Origin: Omphalotus guepiniiformis
Taxonomy: Eukaryota > Basidiomycota > Agaricomycetes > Agaricales > Omphalotaceae
NCBI GenBank assembly: GCA_028554645.1
Contig: JAQOOI010000013.1
Span: forward strand, 558,001 to 622,000
Length of the DNA stretch: 64,000 nt
Direction: 5' to 3'
The notes beneath the pieces were generated by a model. The model did not search any database and was not told where the DNA came from. It worked only from the letters and a program-made list of their open reading frames with translations. Positions 32,042 through 44,390 of the stretch are shown piece after piece. Every line of letters begins with the position of its first letter. Position 1 is the first letter of the stretch. The position numbers were made by a program, and so were the translations under genes.

Positions 32042-34534
32042 CCATCATCATCTGGCACATCTGCATCCTTGTTTCGCTTGGGAGCAGGGAGGTTCACTTT
32101 CCACCATTCACCAGGAGCCTGTCTCTTCCGCTCAGACCTACGGAAAGCAATTGGTCTATTATCTACAAGGACATCCTCAGGTGGTTCAATCTGTTCCTCC
32201 TCTTCAGAACTATCATTGTCATCAGCAGGGTTCATTATTCTGCTCAGGGCCAGTATTGTCTTGTTCTGTAGAGGACTCAGGTTCAGGTAATGCATCTGAC
32301 TCAGAGTCAGAGTCAGAATGAAAATTATCTTCAAGAGGAACATAGGAAGCATTTGGTGGTGTGTTAGTTGAAGGTTTGGAAGGTGAAGGTTTGGAAGGTG
32401 GTTGTGAAGATCCAACTTTATAAGTGTACCTCTCATCAAAGTCAGCTCTCTCACTGATCACAACCTTCTTGGTGACAGGATTCCAAAACCTCCATCCCTT
32501 CACACCATCTGGATACCCAATGAAGATACACTTTTCCATATGAGAACCCAAGTGTTTCCTCTTATCCTTCTGAACATGCACATATGCAACACAACCCCAG
32601 ACCCTCAGATGATCCACCTTTGGTTTCCTCTTGTACCATCCCTCATAGGGAGTGCAGCTTGGTACAGCAGATGTAGGGCAACAATTCCACACATGAACAA
32701 GTGCAGCCAGGCACTCTACCCAAAATGACTTTGGTAAACCAGACTCTTCTAGCATTGCAATAATCCTTTCCTCCATCACTCTGTTTGCTCTTTCAGCAAC
32801 ACCATTCTGTTGAGGCCTATTTCTGACAGTGTATTGACGCTCTATTCCACAGTGGTCCAGGAATGCAATGAACTCCTTTGATATGTACTCTCCACCTTTA
32901 TCACATCTAAAGATTTTGATTTTCTCTCCAGTGGGGTTCTCAGCCCAAGCTTTGTACTTCTTGAATGCATCAAATGCATCACTCTTCTTCTCCAGTGCTA
33001 CATGGAAACACCACTTGTCATCAATGAATGTGATCCAGTATCTGTATCCACTAGGAGAATGTACACCAACATCATGGAGATCAGAATGAATAAGGCCCAA
33101 CACAGTATCAGCTCTGGTGTGTGAGGAATGGAATGGATGTGCATGCATCTTGCCAGCCAGACAAGGTTCACATACAGGATCTGGCTTTGCATTAGAGTCT
33201 AGTTTCAAGCCCTCTGCCAGATTATCCCTCAACATGCGCAATATATCATCGTGCCCATGATGACAGAAGTGCCTGTGCCACAGCTTCAGATCCAGAGGTA
33301 GAGTTGTTATCGAACAGAGGCTTTCAGACTTATCTATAGTATGTCCATTCAAGTATCCCACATTGTTTGCAGTAACACGCGCAGTAAAAAGAATAGGATC
33401 ATTTCTATCAAATTCCATTCTATCAGACCAAATATGTACATGAAAGCCTTTATGTTTTGTTAAGTACAGAACAGAAAGCAGATTATTTCTAAGTGAAGGT
33501 ACATGCAGTACTCTACTAAATTCAACATCCCTAGATACTTTTCCATCAATGATTGATCTAAACACAACATTTCCTACACCTTCCGGATATATAATTCTAT
33601 CATCAGCCAATTTAATAGGTACTCTATAGGGGGTATAATTCCTAATCCAATGGTGATGTGGTGTCATATGAGAAGTGGCCCCCGTGTCTGTATTCCAATC
33701 AAGTATGTCAGAAGATAAAGTATCATTAGAAGAGAATGTACTTGCACTGCCAGCACTTTCAACAACATCTTCCTCTTTCACTTCAGCCTTATTGGCCTGA
33801 TATCTCCCATTCCCACTCTTTCCTTCATTCCTTGCTTTCAAGATGGGACATTCAGCCTTCCAATGCCCTTCCTTCTTGCAATAATGACAGAACCCCTTCT
33901 TCCAATTAGGCTTGATATAGCCTTGTGCTTTGGCAACAGCATTGGCCTTGTTCACCTGCTCTGCCTGTCTCTTCAGATTTTGTTCTTCAGCAATGAAGTA
34001 CTGAAGAATCTTGTCCTTGTCCAATGTGTCCAATAGCAGCAAATTTGAGGTAAGGTTAGATTCTGGGGGCAATGCACAGACCAAGGCCCAAACCTACAGC
34101 TCTGCATCAAGTTTCTCCAAGGTGTATTCCTTGTCTCTGAGATTCCTAATGGTGAAGACTGCATTTTCAATTCTTGTCCCCAGATCAACTAAACTCTCAT
34201 CCTCCTCCTCATAGGCATTGAAGTGTGCACCTGGTGTTCTGGACACATGCACCCTTTCTAGAGCCTGCCACATGCCAATAGGATCACCATTAGCAAGATA
34301 TGACTTGACATGAACCTTCTGATCTTGTTCAAGAGAAAGGTAGATGTCACCAGCAGCTTTACTGGCTTTGATCTCTCAATTGGCCAGAGGTGAGCCTTCA
34401 GCAGGCTTTGACTCTGCACAAGAGACCAATCTCCAATAGCCCATACACATCAACGAAGCCATCATATCTCCACTCCATTCAGGATAGTTGTAGTTATTGA
34501 GAGGTTTAAATCTTGGTGTGTCTGAAGAAGACAT
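32042..34534 (-). pseudogene. Copia 2: gag, protease and integrase, RT and RNase H missing
   Basis: Starts at an ATG at 34534 (MSSSDTPRFK). Gag is frameshifted: short deletions around 34095-34210 remove part of it. A long open frame at 34084-32222 covers the CCHC knuckle, the protease motif (TDTGATS) and integrase. The sequence ends at 32042, where the Copia 1 LTR begins; that point equals the linker before RT. Several in-frame losses (for example in the Asp/Ser repeats) separate it from the intact copy. Confidence 0.88.
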
Positions 34535-34772
34535 AATTGTGAAGGAAGAATGAATGTGTTTGTGTGAATGTGTTCCAATAACCCAATTGATTGTGTAACA
34601 ATGGATGACAGTAAATGCCACAAATCCAATAGAGCCAACAATATTTTGTACAGTCAATAGATTGACTTGTAAGGGGTTTCAATAATTGACAATAAATGTT
34701 ACAGAGCCAACAATAGCAATTGAGCAAGATCAATCAGTTCTGTTCAAGTTTTAAAGGCCGGGGCCCATAACC

Positions 34773-35162
34773 TGTTAGAATCTAAGACAATGCACTACCA
34801 GTGATACACTGATCAGACACACTGAATAGAGTTCAATTCAAGTTCACTGAGATCACTAAAGTGTTGTAATAGTAGCTTAATGCACAAGAATTGCTTTCCA
34901 AGTGTCTTAGTCTCCAGACATATAAGGATTTACATATTGTTTGGTCCTGTTGTGTCAGGCCACGCATGAAGCGTGAAAATGAGGGTCCACATTCTCGCGC
35001 ACGCTCTAAACACCCCAGAATGACCCTACATACATGGTATATAACTATCTACAATGGTATTAAAGTCATTACTATGATATTATATATGTACTTGAAGGAC
35101 TTTCTAATGATATGTACAGTATTTGTATCATATCTACAAGTGTTCTAGCACTTCATTCAACA
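34773..35162 (-). repeat. Copia 2 right LTR (5' LTR in element sense)
   Basis: 390 bp, TGTTAGAATC...TTCAACA, preceded by the primer site complement gggcccataacc (34761-34772). Shared variants (cacactgaat, aaagtgttg, ccacgcatga, cattactatg) tie it to the LTR at 26068-26454. Confidence 0.9.
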
Positions 35163-36538
35163 TGAGAAGGAATTGACAAGAAACAGATGCGATGACAAGC
35201 AAACAGAAAGACCAGATATATATATAGCAGACCACTAAGGAGAAGGAGGGAGGAGTTCCAGTGGTCTAAGACAGGACTATGCTGGTGGATATCAATCATG
35301 CCAAAGCATATCATGTCCAATTTCTTTCATGCAGTATAGCTAAGTGTGAGCTTGCTATGATTAATATATCCTGCCTTAATCAATGACAACTGTTAACGTG
35401 TGTTGAGAATCACCAGAGTACATTGAGGTTCCATTGCCAGTTCTCTGATAACTATCTTTCACCTGAGCTGATTGTGTAGGGCGATCATCCCCATAGTGCA
35501 AGTCAAGTGTGTCCCAAGGTATTGATGTGAAACCACAGAAGCAGTCTTGAGCAAGTTCATAAACCTCTGCCTCCTTGTCATCCACAAGCCCTCTAGCATT
35601 CTATGGCAATCTCAAGCTTAGACACTTTGCTGGAAAAGCCAATCAATTTCTTCCGTGCTTACTCCTCAAGCAGCTTCAGCAGTGCATTCTTGGTTTTTGG
35701 CAGCTGGACATGGCCCTGTGGAAGCAGTGCAGAAAGCGGATAAGTTAGACACAGAACAGAGCGGCTTCACATGGAAACCAACCTGAAGATGTAAATTCAA
35801 CAGAAACACTGCAGTTTGAATGTTCATAAGGACTTTGTCCTTGTGCATGTTCTGGTGGTGTTGGTTCATGACCTTCAGTTGAAGCATGGCAGTCCGGACT
35901 AGCCTCTTGGTTGAGGTTGAGCTCAATGGTACCTCCGGTGTGCTGCTAATTGGTGGGGCCGCTTTCAAGCTTGTATTGAGACTTGCAAGCACAGCGGTCC
36001 ATCCCCTGCTCCACCTAATTGCTTCAAGCAGGTCTAAGGCACACAGTGAGCAGCCCCAAGCAGGTACAAATCAAGCCAGGCACACACACTATCTCTTTTG
36101 TGCGCAGCTCGGGGGGAAAGGGTCTGGCAGTACAGGGGTTGGGTTGAAGAGCTGCTCCGCCCTTGTATTTGAGCCCCAATATTGAGCATGTTCAATCCTA
36201 GAATCAACATGGAGAGTCATTGAAGCTCATCCCTCTCTGCTTCCACCACAGCGTCGGCCCACGCTGATTGTGCCAGCTGCCTGAGCCGATGGTGGCTGGT
36301 CAACTTGCTGTCATAATCAAACATCAGAGCCTTTGATAGGGTCTGCATATTCACATGGAGTTAGGCAGTTGAAATGCCGAGAATTCAGTGGGCAGTGCCA
36401 GGTCTCACTCATCAGCACTCTCGCGAAGATTTGTAGCCCATGGCAAATCACAAAGAAACTTTGTGGTACTGGGGTCATGGATGCCTGTGGAGGTACCTAA
36501 GTTTGCTGGAAGCTGTGGGTGAATGGGCTGTGGGGGAA
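35163..36538. other. Unrecognised, coding-like in places
   Basis: Minus-strand frames at 35585-35376 and 35992-35666 have normal-looking composition (for example VPLSSTSTKRLVRTAMLQLK), and possible splice sites lie between them. No family is recognised. A plus-strand frame at 35886-36185 overlaps them. Probably a decayed host-like gene. Confidence 0.25.
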
Positions 36539-36660
36539 TACATACATGGTATAACTATCTACAATAGGTATTAAAGCCATTAGTATAGTATTATATGTAC
36601 TTGAAGGACTTTCTAATGTACAGTATTTGTATAGTAAGTGTTCTAGCACTTCATTCAACA
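36539..36660 (-). repeat. Copia LTR fragment
   Basis: The last ~120 bases of the LTR in this orientation (tacatacatggtataac...ttcattcaaca), with small internal deletions. The other two thirds are missing. Confidence 0.88.
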
Positions 36661-37388
36661 CTCTCAACATGATGTTGAAGAGCTTCGGAGCTGCTCCCCA
36701 AATTCCTCAACAAACTTCCAGATCAGGCAGCGGATTGTATGACCCAGGATCAGTGGCCTTCCTTCACAGCCTGCCATGGTCCACTGACCTGGTTAGTGTG
36801 AGTGACAAGGAGCGGAACAATAGCTTGCCTGCTGAATCCATGGTGAGTTGGCCCACTTAATGCAGTATTGTCACTAGAGATTTCCAGAGGCTCTTATGTT
36901 CGACTTCCGTAATCGGCAGGCCTCCAAGCAAAGCTTGAAGAAGCTTACAGATGCTGCATGGATACGGTCTGCGGACCAAGCTGGGGCAGACAACCTGAAA
37001 GAGCTGTCAACCTTCACCATAGGCTTCCATCTTCTTGACATTGGAGCACAGGTTCATGGGAGGAGTGGGCCTGCAACCCAGTCTCTACATTGAGCCTTAT
37101 TTGCTGCAGAGCTTAGAGCAAATGATATTGTGAGTGTCCTCAAGTTTTACAGGGTTGGGCTTACCTATGGCCATACCTATGCTGAGAGGGATGGGCCTCG
37201 GTCCTTTGGCAGCTTCAAAATAGCATGGGTGCAGCTCCTACAAAGAGCATGCTTCCTGTCATTCCAGCCAATTCAACATCACAGGAGAGGCTAGTCCGGA
37301 CTTCAATCTGCCAGCTGGCAGAATTGAACAACCAATGTGCAAATCTCCACAGGGACAAGGCCTATGTAAACCTACAAATGGCTGCCTT
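36661..37388 (+). other. Unrecognised coding-like sequence
   Basis: A plus-strand frame at 36896-37093 (FDFRNRQASKQSLKKLTDAA) continues after a stop with similar composition to about 37250. No domain is recognised. It looks like an exon of a decayed gene between two Copia LTR pieces. Confidence 0.25.
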
Positions 37389-37778
37389 TGTTGAATGAAG
37401 TGCTAGAACACTTGTACATACTATACAAATACTGTACATATCATTAGAAAGTCCCTCAAGTACATATAATACTATACTAATGACTTTAATACCTATTGTA
37501 GATAGTTATACCATGTATGTAGGGTCATTCTGGAGTGTTTAGAGCGTGCGCAAAAATGTGGACCCTCATTTTCACGCCTCATGTGCGGCCTGACACAACA
37601 GGACCAAACAATATGTAAATCCTTATATGTCTGGAGAAATCTAAGACACTTGGAAAGCAATTCTTGTGCATTAAGCTACTATTACAATGCTTTAGTGATC
37701 TCAGTGAACTGTAATTGAACTCCATTCATTGTGTCTGATCAGTGTATCACTGGTAGTGCATTGTCTTAGACTCTAACA
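37389..37778 (+). mobile_element. Copia solo LTR, no target duplication
   Basis: 390 bp, TGTTGAATGAAG...CTCTAACA. Flanks gcctt and ctatc do not match. CpG-lost forms (gcgtgcgcaaaaatg) mark it as older. It abuts a deleted Copia remnant that runs in the opposite sense. Confidence 0.88.
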
Positions 37779-38675
37779 CTATCCCCAGCAGATATGATGT
37801 AGGTGCTTTGCTGGCTCTGCCACAAAGTGGTCCAAAGATGCATGCCTCTGAAGATGAAGTATCATTACAAGAGAATGAATGTACTTGCACTGCCAGCACT
37901 TTCAACAACATCTTCCTCTTTCACTTCAGCCTTATTGGCCTGATATCTCCCATTCCCACTCTTCCCTTCATTCCTTGCTTTCAAGGCTGTCTCTTCAGAT
38001 CTTCAGCAATGAAGTACTGAAGAATCTTGTCCTTGTCCAATGTGTTCAATAGCAGCAAGTTTGAGGTGAGGTTAGATTTTTGGGGGCAATGCACAGCCTA
38101 AGGCCAAAGCATACAGCTCTGCATCAAGTTTCTCCAAGGTGTATTCCTTGTCACTGAGATTCCTGATGGTGAAGACTGCATTTTCAATCCTTGTCCCCAG
38201 ATCAACCAAACTCTCATCCTCCTTTGTGATGCTGAACAGAGCATCATAGGCATTGAAGCGTGCACCTGGTATTCTCAGAAGGACACAGGCACTCTTTCTA
38301 GAGCCTTCCACATGCAAGATAGGACTTGACATGAACCTTCTGATCTTGTTCAAGAGAAAGGTAGATGTCACCAGCAGCTTTACTGGCTTTTCCCAATTGG
38401 CAAGAGCTGCACCTTCAGCAGGCTCTCCAATAACCCATACACATCAACCAAGCCATCATATCTCGACTCCATTCAGGATAGCTGGAGTTATTGTCTGATT
38501 GGGCCCCGGCCTTTAAAACTTGAACAGAACTGATTGATCTTGCACAATTGCTATTAGTCAATCTATTGACTGTACAAAATATTGTTGGCTCTATTGGATT
38601 TGTGGCATTTACTGTCATTCATTGGAACACATTCACACAAACACATTTATTCTTCCTTCACAATTATGTCTTCTT
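37779..38675 (-). pseudogene. Copia 3: heavily deleted and partly inverted remnant
   Basis: Short RT-linker pieces (37779-37850), then gag pieces (37860-38490) run in the minus sense with large internal deletions. A readable gag stretch at 38371-38072 includes FNAYDALFSITKEDE and ENAVFTIRNLSDKEYTLEKL. From about 38500 the sequence flips: the 5' leader of Copia (ggccccggcctttaaaactt) runs in the plus sense to the start codon (atgtcttcttcagacaca). It then joins an LTR at the shared cagacaca. Confidence 0.85.
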
Positions 38676-39026
38676 CAGACACAATGGATAGAGTTCAATT
38701 ACAGTTTACTGAGATCACTAAAGTGTTGTGGTAGTAGCTTAATGAACAAGAATTGCTTTCCAAGTGTCTTAGATTTCTCCAGACATGTAAGGATTTACAT
38801 ATTGTTTGGTCCTGTTGTGTCAGGCTGCGCATGAGGCATGAAAATGATGAGTGTCCACATTTTTACACATGCTCTAAACACTCCAGAATGACCCATATAC
38901 ATGGCATAACTATCTACAATAGCTATTAAAGTCATTACTATGGTATTATATGTACTTGAGGGACTTTCTAATGATATGTACAGTATCTGTATAGTATGTA
39001 CAAGTGTTCTAGCACTTCATTCAACA
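38676..39026 (-). repeat. Copia LTR fragment
   Basis: Lacks the first ~40 bases and ends TTCAACA. It is an old copy: the CpG run has become ttttacacatgctct. Fused to the Copia 3 leader at an 8-base shared string. Confidence 0.88.
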
Positions 39027-40204
39027 CTGATGATATCTTGAGAGATCTTTCTAGAATGACAAAAGATTCAGTCTGCTCCTCCTCCCTCTTTGTCATCTTC
39101 AGCTTTTCTGCTGAATTTTTAACAGCTCTATCTTCTCATATTCTTCCACTCTCGGGTCAGACAGAGATTGAGCCAGCAATTACAATGCTAACTGTAGTGT
39201 CACAGATCAAGCCAGCAATTACAAGACTAGCCTCTCTGATTTCTGAGAGGTTTTTATTCCTGGCTATATTGAGGCTGTTGTTGCCTTCCAACAAAAATAA
39301 TAGCAGTGTGCTACTCTCATATCCTTCTGTATGTACAATCCTGATGATTGACTTAGGTTGAGTCTCCATACACCTGCTTTTCCAAACATGCCCAAGAATG
39401 AAGGTGCATGATATTCCAGTCCCAGGGTGGTCACAAGAAGGCTAGCTGGAATGAAGCTGCACAGGTCAACTTTGTTGTAAACAACAGCCAATTACTAGAA
39501 CAAGCATCCAACAAAAACCTCTAGAGACTGTATGATCTCACCCCCCAGCCCACAAGAGACTCACTCTGTTAGAGAAAATCACAGAGTGCACCACTCAGTA
39601 CCATACAGTAGTCTGACATTGCATTACTATGCAAGTATGATTACGCTAAATTCCCAAGAGGGATTATAGCTATTGGACAGTATTTTAGATACAAGGTCTT
39701 CTTAATCATACAATACTTTAGATACATGAGCATGGACTAGTGGGCCATCCAGACAGGACAACAAGTCAATACTTACTCAAGTTCAACCTCTACTGCCTTG
39801 TCTGTCCAAGTAACAACTAGCTACTGGTGAGTTGTCATGGCCTGCTCATGTAGCTTACCTGTCCGCGGTAGTCCACTGTGACTTTCCAACAGGTACTGGG
39901 CCCTGGCTGCTGTTTCATAGACGGTTCATCACTGACTGACACTCCACTTCACTGTGCTCAATGTTTACAGCAGTGGACAAGATCATGTCCTAGAAAGGTA
40001 AAATTGGTTTTCCCATTTGAATGTCTCAATCATTACATGTGCTTCTCATCTCATGTATATTACCAGTTATGCCTTTCACTTTCTTCTAACCCAGTGTCTG
40101 GGCACCATATAATGCCTCTGCCAGACAGCTGAAGAGGAGTTTGTAAAACTTGAAAGAGTCCCCTATCTCAGACAACCATTCAGACTTGAGATTACATACC
40201 ATCT
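39027..40204. other. No gene recognised
   Basis: Short frames only. A weak plus-strand frame at 39027-39361 has no recognisable family. Confidence 0.35.
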
Positions 40205-40353
40205 GTGAGAATGAGCGTCCACATTTCCATGCATGCTCTAAACATGGTATAACTATCTACAATAATTAAAGATGGCATTCTATGTACTTGAGGAACTTTC
40301 TAATGTACAGTATCCGTATAGTATGTACAAGTGTTCTAGCACTTCATTCAACA
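40205..40353 (-). repeat. Copia LTR fragment with internal deletions
   Basis: Matches the LTR from gagggtccacattt to ttcattcaaca with deletions. The CpG run has decayed to ccatgcatgctct. Confidence 0.85.
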
Positions 40354-41511
40354 AGTGATGATACTAGGGTTATATGGAGTGGGCTTGTGTATGTCAGTAA
40401 CAAGGGCCGTACACACAAGTATAGATTGAATGGTTTGTTCACAGAAGCCATCTACACTATGTTAGTACATCCAGCAGTGCCACTTCATGTTCTGAGTATT
40501 AAAGCCTGGATGATTCCAGAAGTAAAAGAAAACTCACAACTCATCTCTAGCAATGTCAGAGCGCCCATCTATCTACTTGAAATTTCTCCCAAGATTTCCT
40601 TTTCACCACCTCATCTAATGCTGGTGAGCTTCACAGACTAATAGCAACTCCAAGAGAGAAAACAGTTCTGCACTTACTTCTACATGCTTGCAAGATCCAC
40701 CAAAGTGCAGATTTTAAGCGACAATTTGTAGATTCACTTGGCCTAAATCCAAACCCTATCTAGATACACAAGTCTCTCACTCAAATTGAGGTAGAGAGAG
40801 GTGAATTATCCCACACCTGGATACTGGCTCATAGAAACTGATTCAAATGAAAACCAGTGGAATGAACATCTTGAGGAGCAAAACTTTGACAAGCAAGTTG
40901 ATATGAGATTGGTCTAAAATCAAACATGTGTGCAGCTTTGATGAGGGCATTGTGCTTGAGACAGAGCTATTGAGGCATGACCAGCATTAACAATGCACCT
41001 TCTTGTAGTTAAAAAGCTCACTTACAATTTTTCTCTTCTCTTGATGTTTTTGTGTGCCCAAGTTTCATGTCTGGAATGATAGATGATATTAAAGAAGATA
41101 CATCGAGGCTGCTGGCTGAGTTTCAATAAGAACAGTGGACCCCTATCCAGTTCTCCATATTCACTAGCTGGAGCTCCAGTCTGCGAACAAAGAAACAGCA
41201 GGCTTCTTAAAAGGCTGCACAAAGAAGAGGGAAAGGCACATGCCCTATTCAAATTCAGCCTTCTGTGGGATCACAAGGGCTTGAAACACCAGAGCCTGAT
41301 AGCCCTCCAGCTGATACAATTGGGCCCTCCTGCAGATGAAGCTCTGAAAATTCATCAAAACACACTAAGTCAAGATCTGTTCTCCTTCAAGTATGATAGA
41401 TTTTGTATAAATGTGACTGTACAATACTATTAGTATTATAGGATTATTGTACAAAGTTCACTTTGAGTAAAAATACAATTGACTGTGAGTAATTGGGTAA
41501 TTCGTGACTAG
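40354..41511. other. No gene recognised
   Basis: Scattered frames, the longest at 41083-41433 (+), without recognisable domains. Probably decayed. Confidence 0.3.
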
Positions 41512-42141
41512 CTAGTAAAACAAACTAGTAAAGGAAGTTGGTAGGAAAGATGTGAGGTAGGGGTGAGTGGATTCCATCAGAAAGTTTATGCCAGTATACA
41601 TGCCTGTACCACCAGTCATGATACCACCAATCTGATTCATCCCATCAACAACAGACCCAGAATCTCCTGTGATGGAGAAAACACCAGCAGTGTCATCATG
41701 GGGAAGAATGACCCATTCCATTGAGTCCTTCATACTTGATAGAAGAGGCATAGTTGACATGACCTATGACCCAATTGTCTGTGTTCTTAGAATCTAAGAC
41801 AATGTACTACCGATACACTGATCAGACACAATGAATAGAGTTCAACTTAGATTTCTCCAGAGCAACTTCTTACTATCACCACCTTCAGCAAGGAAGAATC
41901 CCCCTGTGCCTTCTGCACATGTATTAGAAGTTGTAGATATGCCAAGCCCCAGGGTAGGGGTAAGTTTCTGCATGGAAACAGTGGGAGTTTCTTCTGAAGG
42001 CAAAATTTTGGGTGCAAAAAGCTTTGAACCTTCACAAATCTCAATGTCAGTGATTTTGGATGTGACAAGGATGCTATGTTCCGCTTTGGGCTGAACTCTG
42101 ATCCAGAGGATGACTGGGCTCAAAAGTTGAAATCTTGGCAC
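41512..42141 (-). pseudogene. Possible chymotrypsin-fold serine protease-like pseudogene
   Basis: Two minus-strand pieces. 42141-41862 contains PTLGLGISTTSN and GTGGFFLAEGGDSKKLL. 41760-41512 contains AGVFSITGDSGSVVDGMNQI followed by GGIMTGGTG. The GDSGS motif and its glycine-rich context resemble the catalytic-serine region of a trypsin-like family that I recall from agaric genomes. A Copia LTR fragment (41782-41860) sits between the pieces, and the His-Asp part of a triad is not visible. Family call is moderate to low. Confidence 0.4.
41782..41860 (-). repeat. Copia LTR fragment
   Basis: The first ~75 bases of the LTR (ttagaatctaagacaatg...gagttcaa) joined directly to 'cttagatttctccag', so the middle is deleted. 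Confidence 0.8.
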
Positions 42142-42328
42142 AAGACAAGTTGTTATCCCAGAACTTCTGGATAGGGCTCTGGGCCCCTGGCAGCCTTTTA
42201 TTCAGTGATGCTGGATTAGCTGACCAAACATGGAGCAGAGGGCAAGCCAGAATAATAAAACACAGATGGTTTCTCAGATAGATGAGGGACAACAGTTGAG
42301 GTCCAGCTTGAGTATCAGAGGAGCATTA

Positions 42329-42523
42329 TGTTGGAAGAGCAATGGAAGACCTGGTGCTAACCCCACCATTGAGTGTTAACACCACTCATACTGAGATGGA
42401 CTAACCTCCATACTCTACAAACGGCATGATAGCTCAGTTGGTTAGAGCACCAGTTATGTGTGCTGGGTGTCGCTGGTTCAATCCCAGCTCATGCCAATAC
42501 ATTTTCCCTACTTTGTTATGTGG
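42329..42523 (+). mobile_element. TRIM LTR, 3'-truncated
   Basis: Begins TGTTGGAAGAGC and matches the TRIM LTR to 'ttgttatgtgg', where it switches to Copia LTR sequence at 42524. The tRNA part is complete. Confidence 0.88.
42423..42495 (+). tRNA. tRNA-like cloverleaf inside a TRIM LTR
   Basis: Same fold and sequence as the complete TRIM copy: perfect acceptor, D and T stems and the same atypical anticodon loop. TTTT lies a few bases downstream. Confidence 0.72.
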
Positions 42524-42739
42524 CATTCTGGAATGTTTAGAGCGCGTGCGAAAATGTGGACACTCATTTTCACACCTCATGCCTGGCCTGACACAACAGG
42601 ATCTGTCTGGAGAAATTGAAGACACTTGGAAAGCAATTCTTGTGCATTAAGTACTATTACAACACTTTAGTGATCTCAGTGAACTGTAATTGAACTCTAT
42701 TTATTGTGTCTGATCAGTGTATCACTGGTAGTGCATTGT
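42524..42739 (+). repeat. Copia LTR fragment
   Basis: Runs from 'cattctggaatgtttagagcg' to 'gtgcattgt', lacking both LTR ends and a short internal piece. Joined to the truncated TRIM LTR. Confidence 0.85.
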
Positions 42740-42792
42740 TGCTGGTCTCAATGCCAGATTGACTGAGTCAAATCTTCTTGGAATCAAGTGAG

Positions 42793-43184
42793 TGTTGAAT
42801 GAAGTGCTAGAACACTTGTAGATACTATACAAATACTGTACATATCATTAGAAAGTCCTTCAAGTACATATAATACTATACTAATGACTTAATACCTATT
42901 GTAGATAGTTATACCATGTATGTAGTAGGGTCATTCTGGAGTGTTTAGAGCGCGTGCGAAAATGTGGACCCTCATTTTCATGCCTCATGTGCGGCCTGAC
43001 ACAACAGGACCAGACAATATGTAAATCCTTACATGTCTGGAGAAATCTAAGACACTTGGAAAGCAATTCTTGTGCATTAAGCTACTATTACAAAGCTTTA
43101 GTGATCTCAGTGAACTGTAATTGAACTCTATTCATTGTGTCTGATCAGTGTATCACTGGTAGTGCATTGTCTTAGATTCTAACA
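42793..43184 (+). mobile_element. Copia solo LTR (TSD GTGAG)
   Basis: 392 bp, TGTTGAATGAAG...TTCTAACA, flanked by GTGAG at 42788-42792 and 43185-43189. A clean solo LTR, the product of LTR-LTR recombination after insertion. Confidence 0.93.
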
Positions 43185-43535
43185 GTGAGATATGAAAATC
43201 ACAGAGTGAAATGACTCCTGTAATGGTGGTATTCAGCTGTTTTTCCCACATGTTGCAGGCTTTAGAAAAATTTTTAGCAAAATAAAACTAATTGACATTA
43301 TTTATTAATATTACCTTCATGCTTATATTTGCACAGTAGTGCACAGTTGCACAGTCTGCACAGTTGCACAGTATGCACTGTACCACTAAATTTGGAAAAC
43401 CGAAGAGTATATAAGTAGTCAAAATCCATGTAAAGAATAACAATAGCCTACCTACTTAGACACATCTGAATACAGTTCAAACTTATCTCAAGCTTACCTG
43501 TTAAACTCTTACCTTGCTGTTTCAAAGTAACTTCC
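43185..43535. other. No gene; short GCACAGT tandem repeat
   Basis: Contains a small imperfect repeat of gcacagt/tgcacag at about 43332-43380. Otherwise AT-rich with no feature seen. Confidence 0.5.
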
Positions 43536-43789
43536 TGTTGGGAATCAAGAGCTCCATGTAAACAAGGCCAACTTGCTTATGGTCGGTCAAGTGACCACAT
43601 AACAAAGTAGGGGAAATGTATTGACATGAGCTGGGATTGAACCAGCGACACCCAGCACACATAACTGGTGCTCTAACCAACTGAGCTATCATGCTGTTTG
43701 TAGAGTATGGAGGTTAGTCCATCTCAATATGAGTGGTGTTAACACTCAATGGTGGGGTTAGCATCAGGTCTTCTATTGCTCATCCAACA
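43536..43789 (-). mobile_element. Older solo LTR of the TRIM family
   Basis: 254 bp, TGTTGG...CCAACA, with an internal deletion. Flanks cttcc and cttgc match at four of five positions, so the duplication has probably drifted. Confidence 0.88.
43623..43695 (-). tRNA. Degenerate tRNA-like cloverleaf in an old TRIM LTR
   Basis: Same 73-base unit, but the acceptor stem now has one mismatch and one G-T pair at its end, both of the C-to-T/G-to-A type. Boxes A and B are still readable. Confidence 0.6.
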
Positions 43790-43945
43790 CTTGCAGCCTT
43801 TAAACAGTAAAGTACTCTGAAGTTCAAAGACAGAAACCTTTGAAAGTCAGAAAACCATTTCAACACCTCATTGAGTTCAAAGAAAGTAAACCCTTTGAAG
43901 TTAGTAACCCCTCTCACTATCCTTACTCACCTACTACCTCCCATC

Positions 43946-44390
43946 TGTTACAAACAGTTTTCTTTTTCATCTTATCTCATTGTTTGTACATGTAGACACT
44001 TTTATCATCAGTAGATAGCATCTTAAGTTATAGATTCAGGGTTATATTAAATATGCACGTAGGTAGCATAATGATCGTGATCAAGCATATAGTCCTCAAG
44101 ACAATCACAATCATAAATGAAACACTTAAGGTGATTGAACTCATGGTAGACACACAGTGGATTAGTCAAGGGTTATAGCCCAGGGTTTAGGGTTTTATTT
44201 ACATATATAACAAGTCTGCTTAGGTAGATATTTCTTTAGCTTTGATCTTGTCAATAACTCCTTGAGTTTAGACTTGTACTTTTCCTTGTATCATTTCTCT
44301 TCTCAAATTCTAATCTCTGCTCTCCTCTTTTTCGTGTGAACTAAGATTTTGTGCTGGGTTATTTGAGTTTGATAACTTGAGTTGCTGACA
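43946..44390 (+). repeat. Gypsy B 5' LTR
   Basis: 445 bp, TGTTACAAAC...GCTGACA. It matches 56182-56632 along its length with many substitutions and small indels, so the element is old. The stretch 44391-44859 that follows should be leader; no feature was identified in it. Confidence 0.9.

Noticed and set aside
39040..41433. Several 70-120 residue plus-strand frames
   Set aside because: No conserved motif, no splice support and heavy neighbouring decay; treated as non-coding.
43331..43385. Short gcacagt repeats as a CRISPR-like array
   Set aside because: Units are 7-15 bases with no regular spacers; this is a simple imperfect tandem repeat in a eukaryotic sequence.
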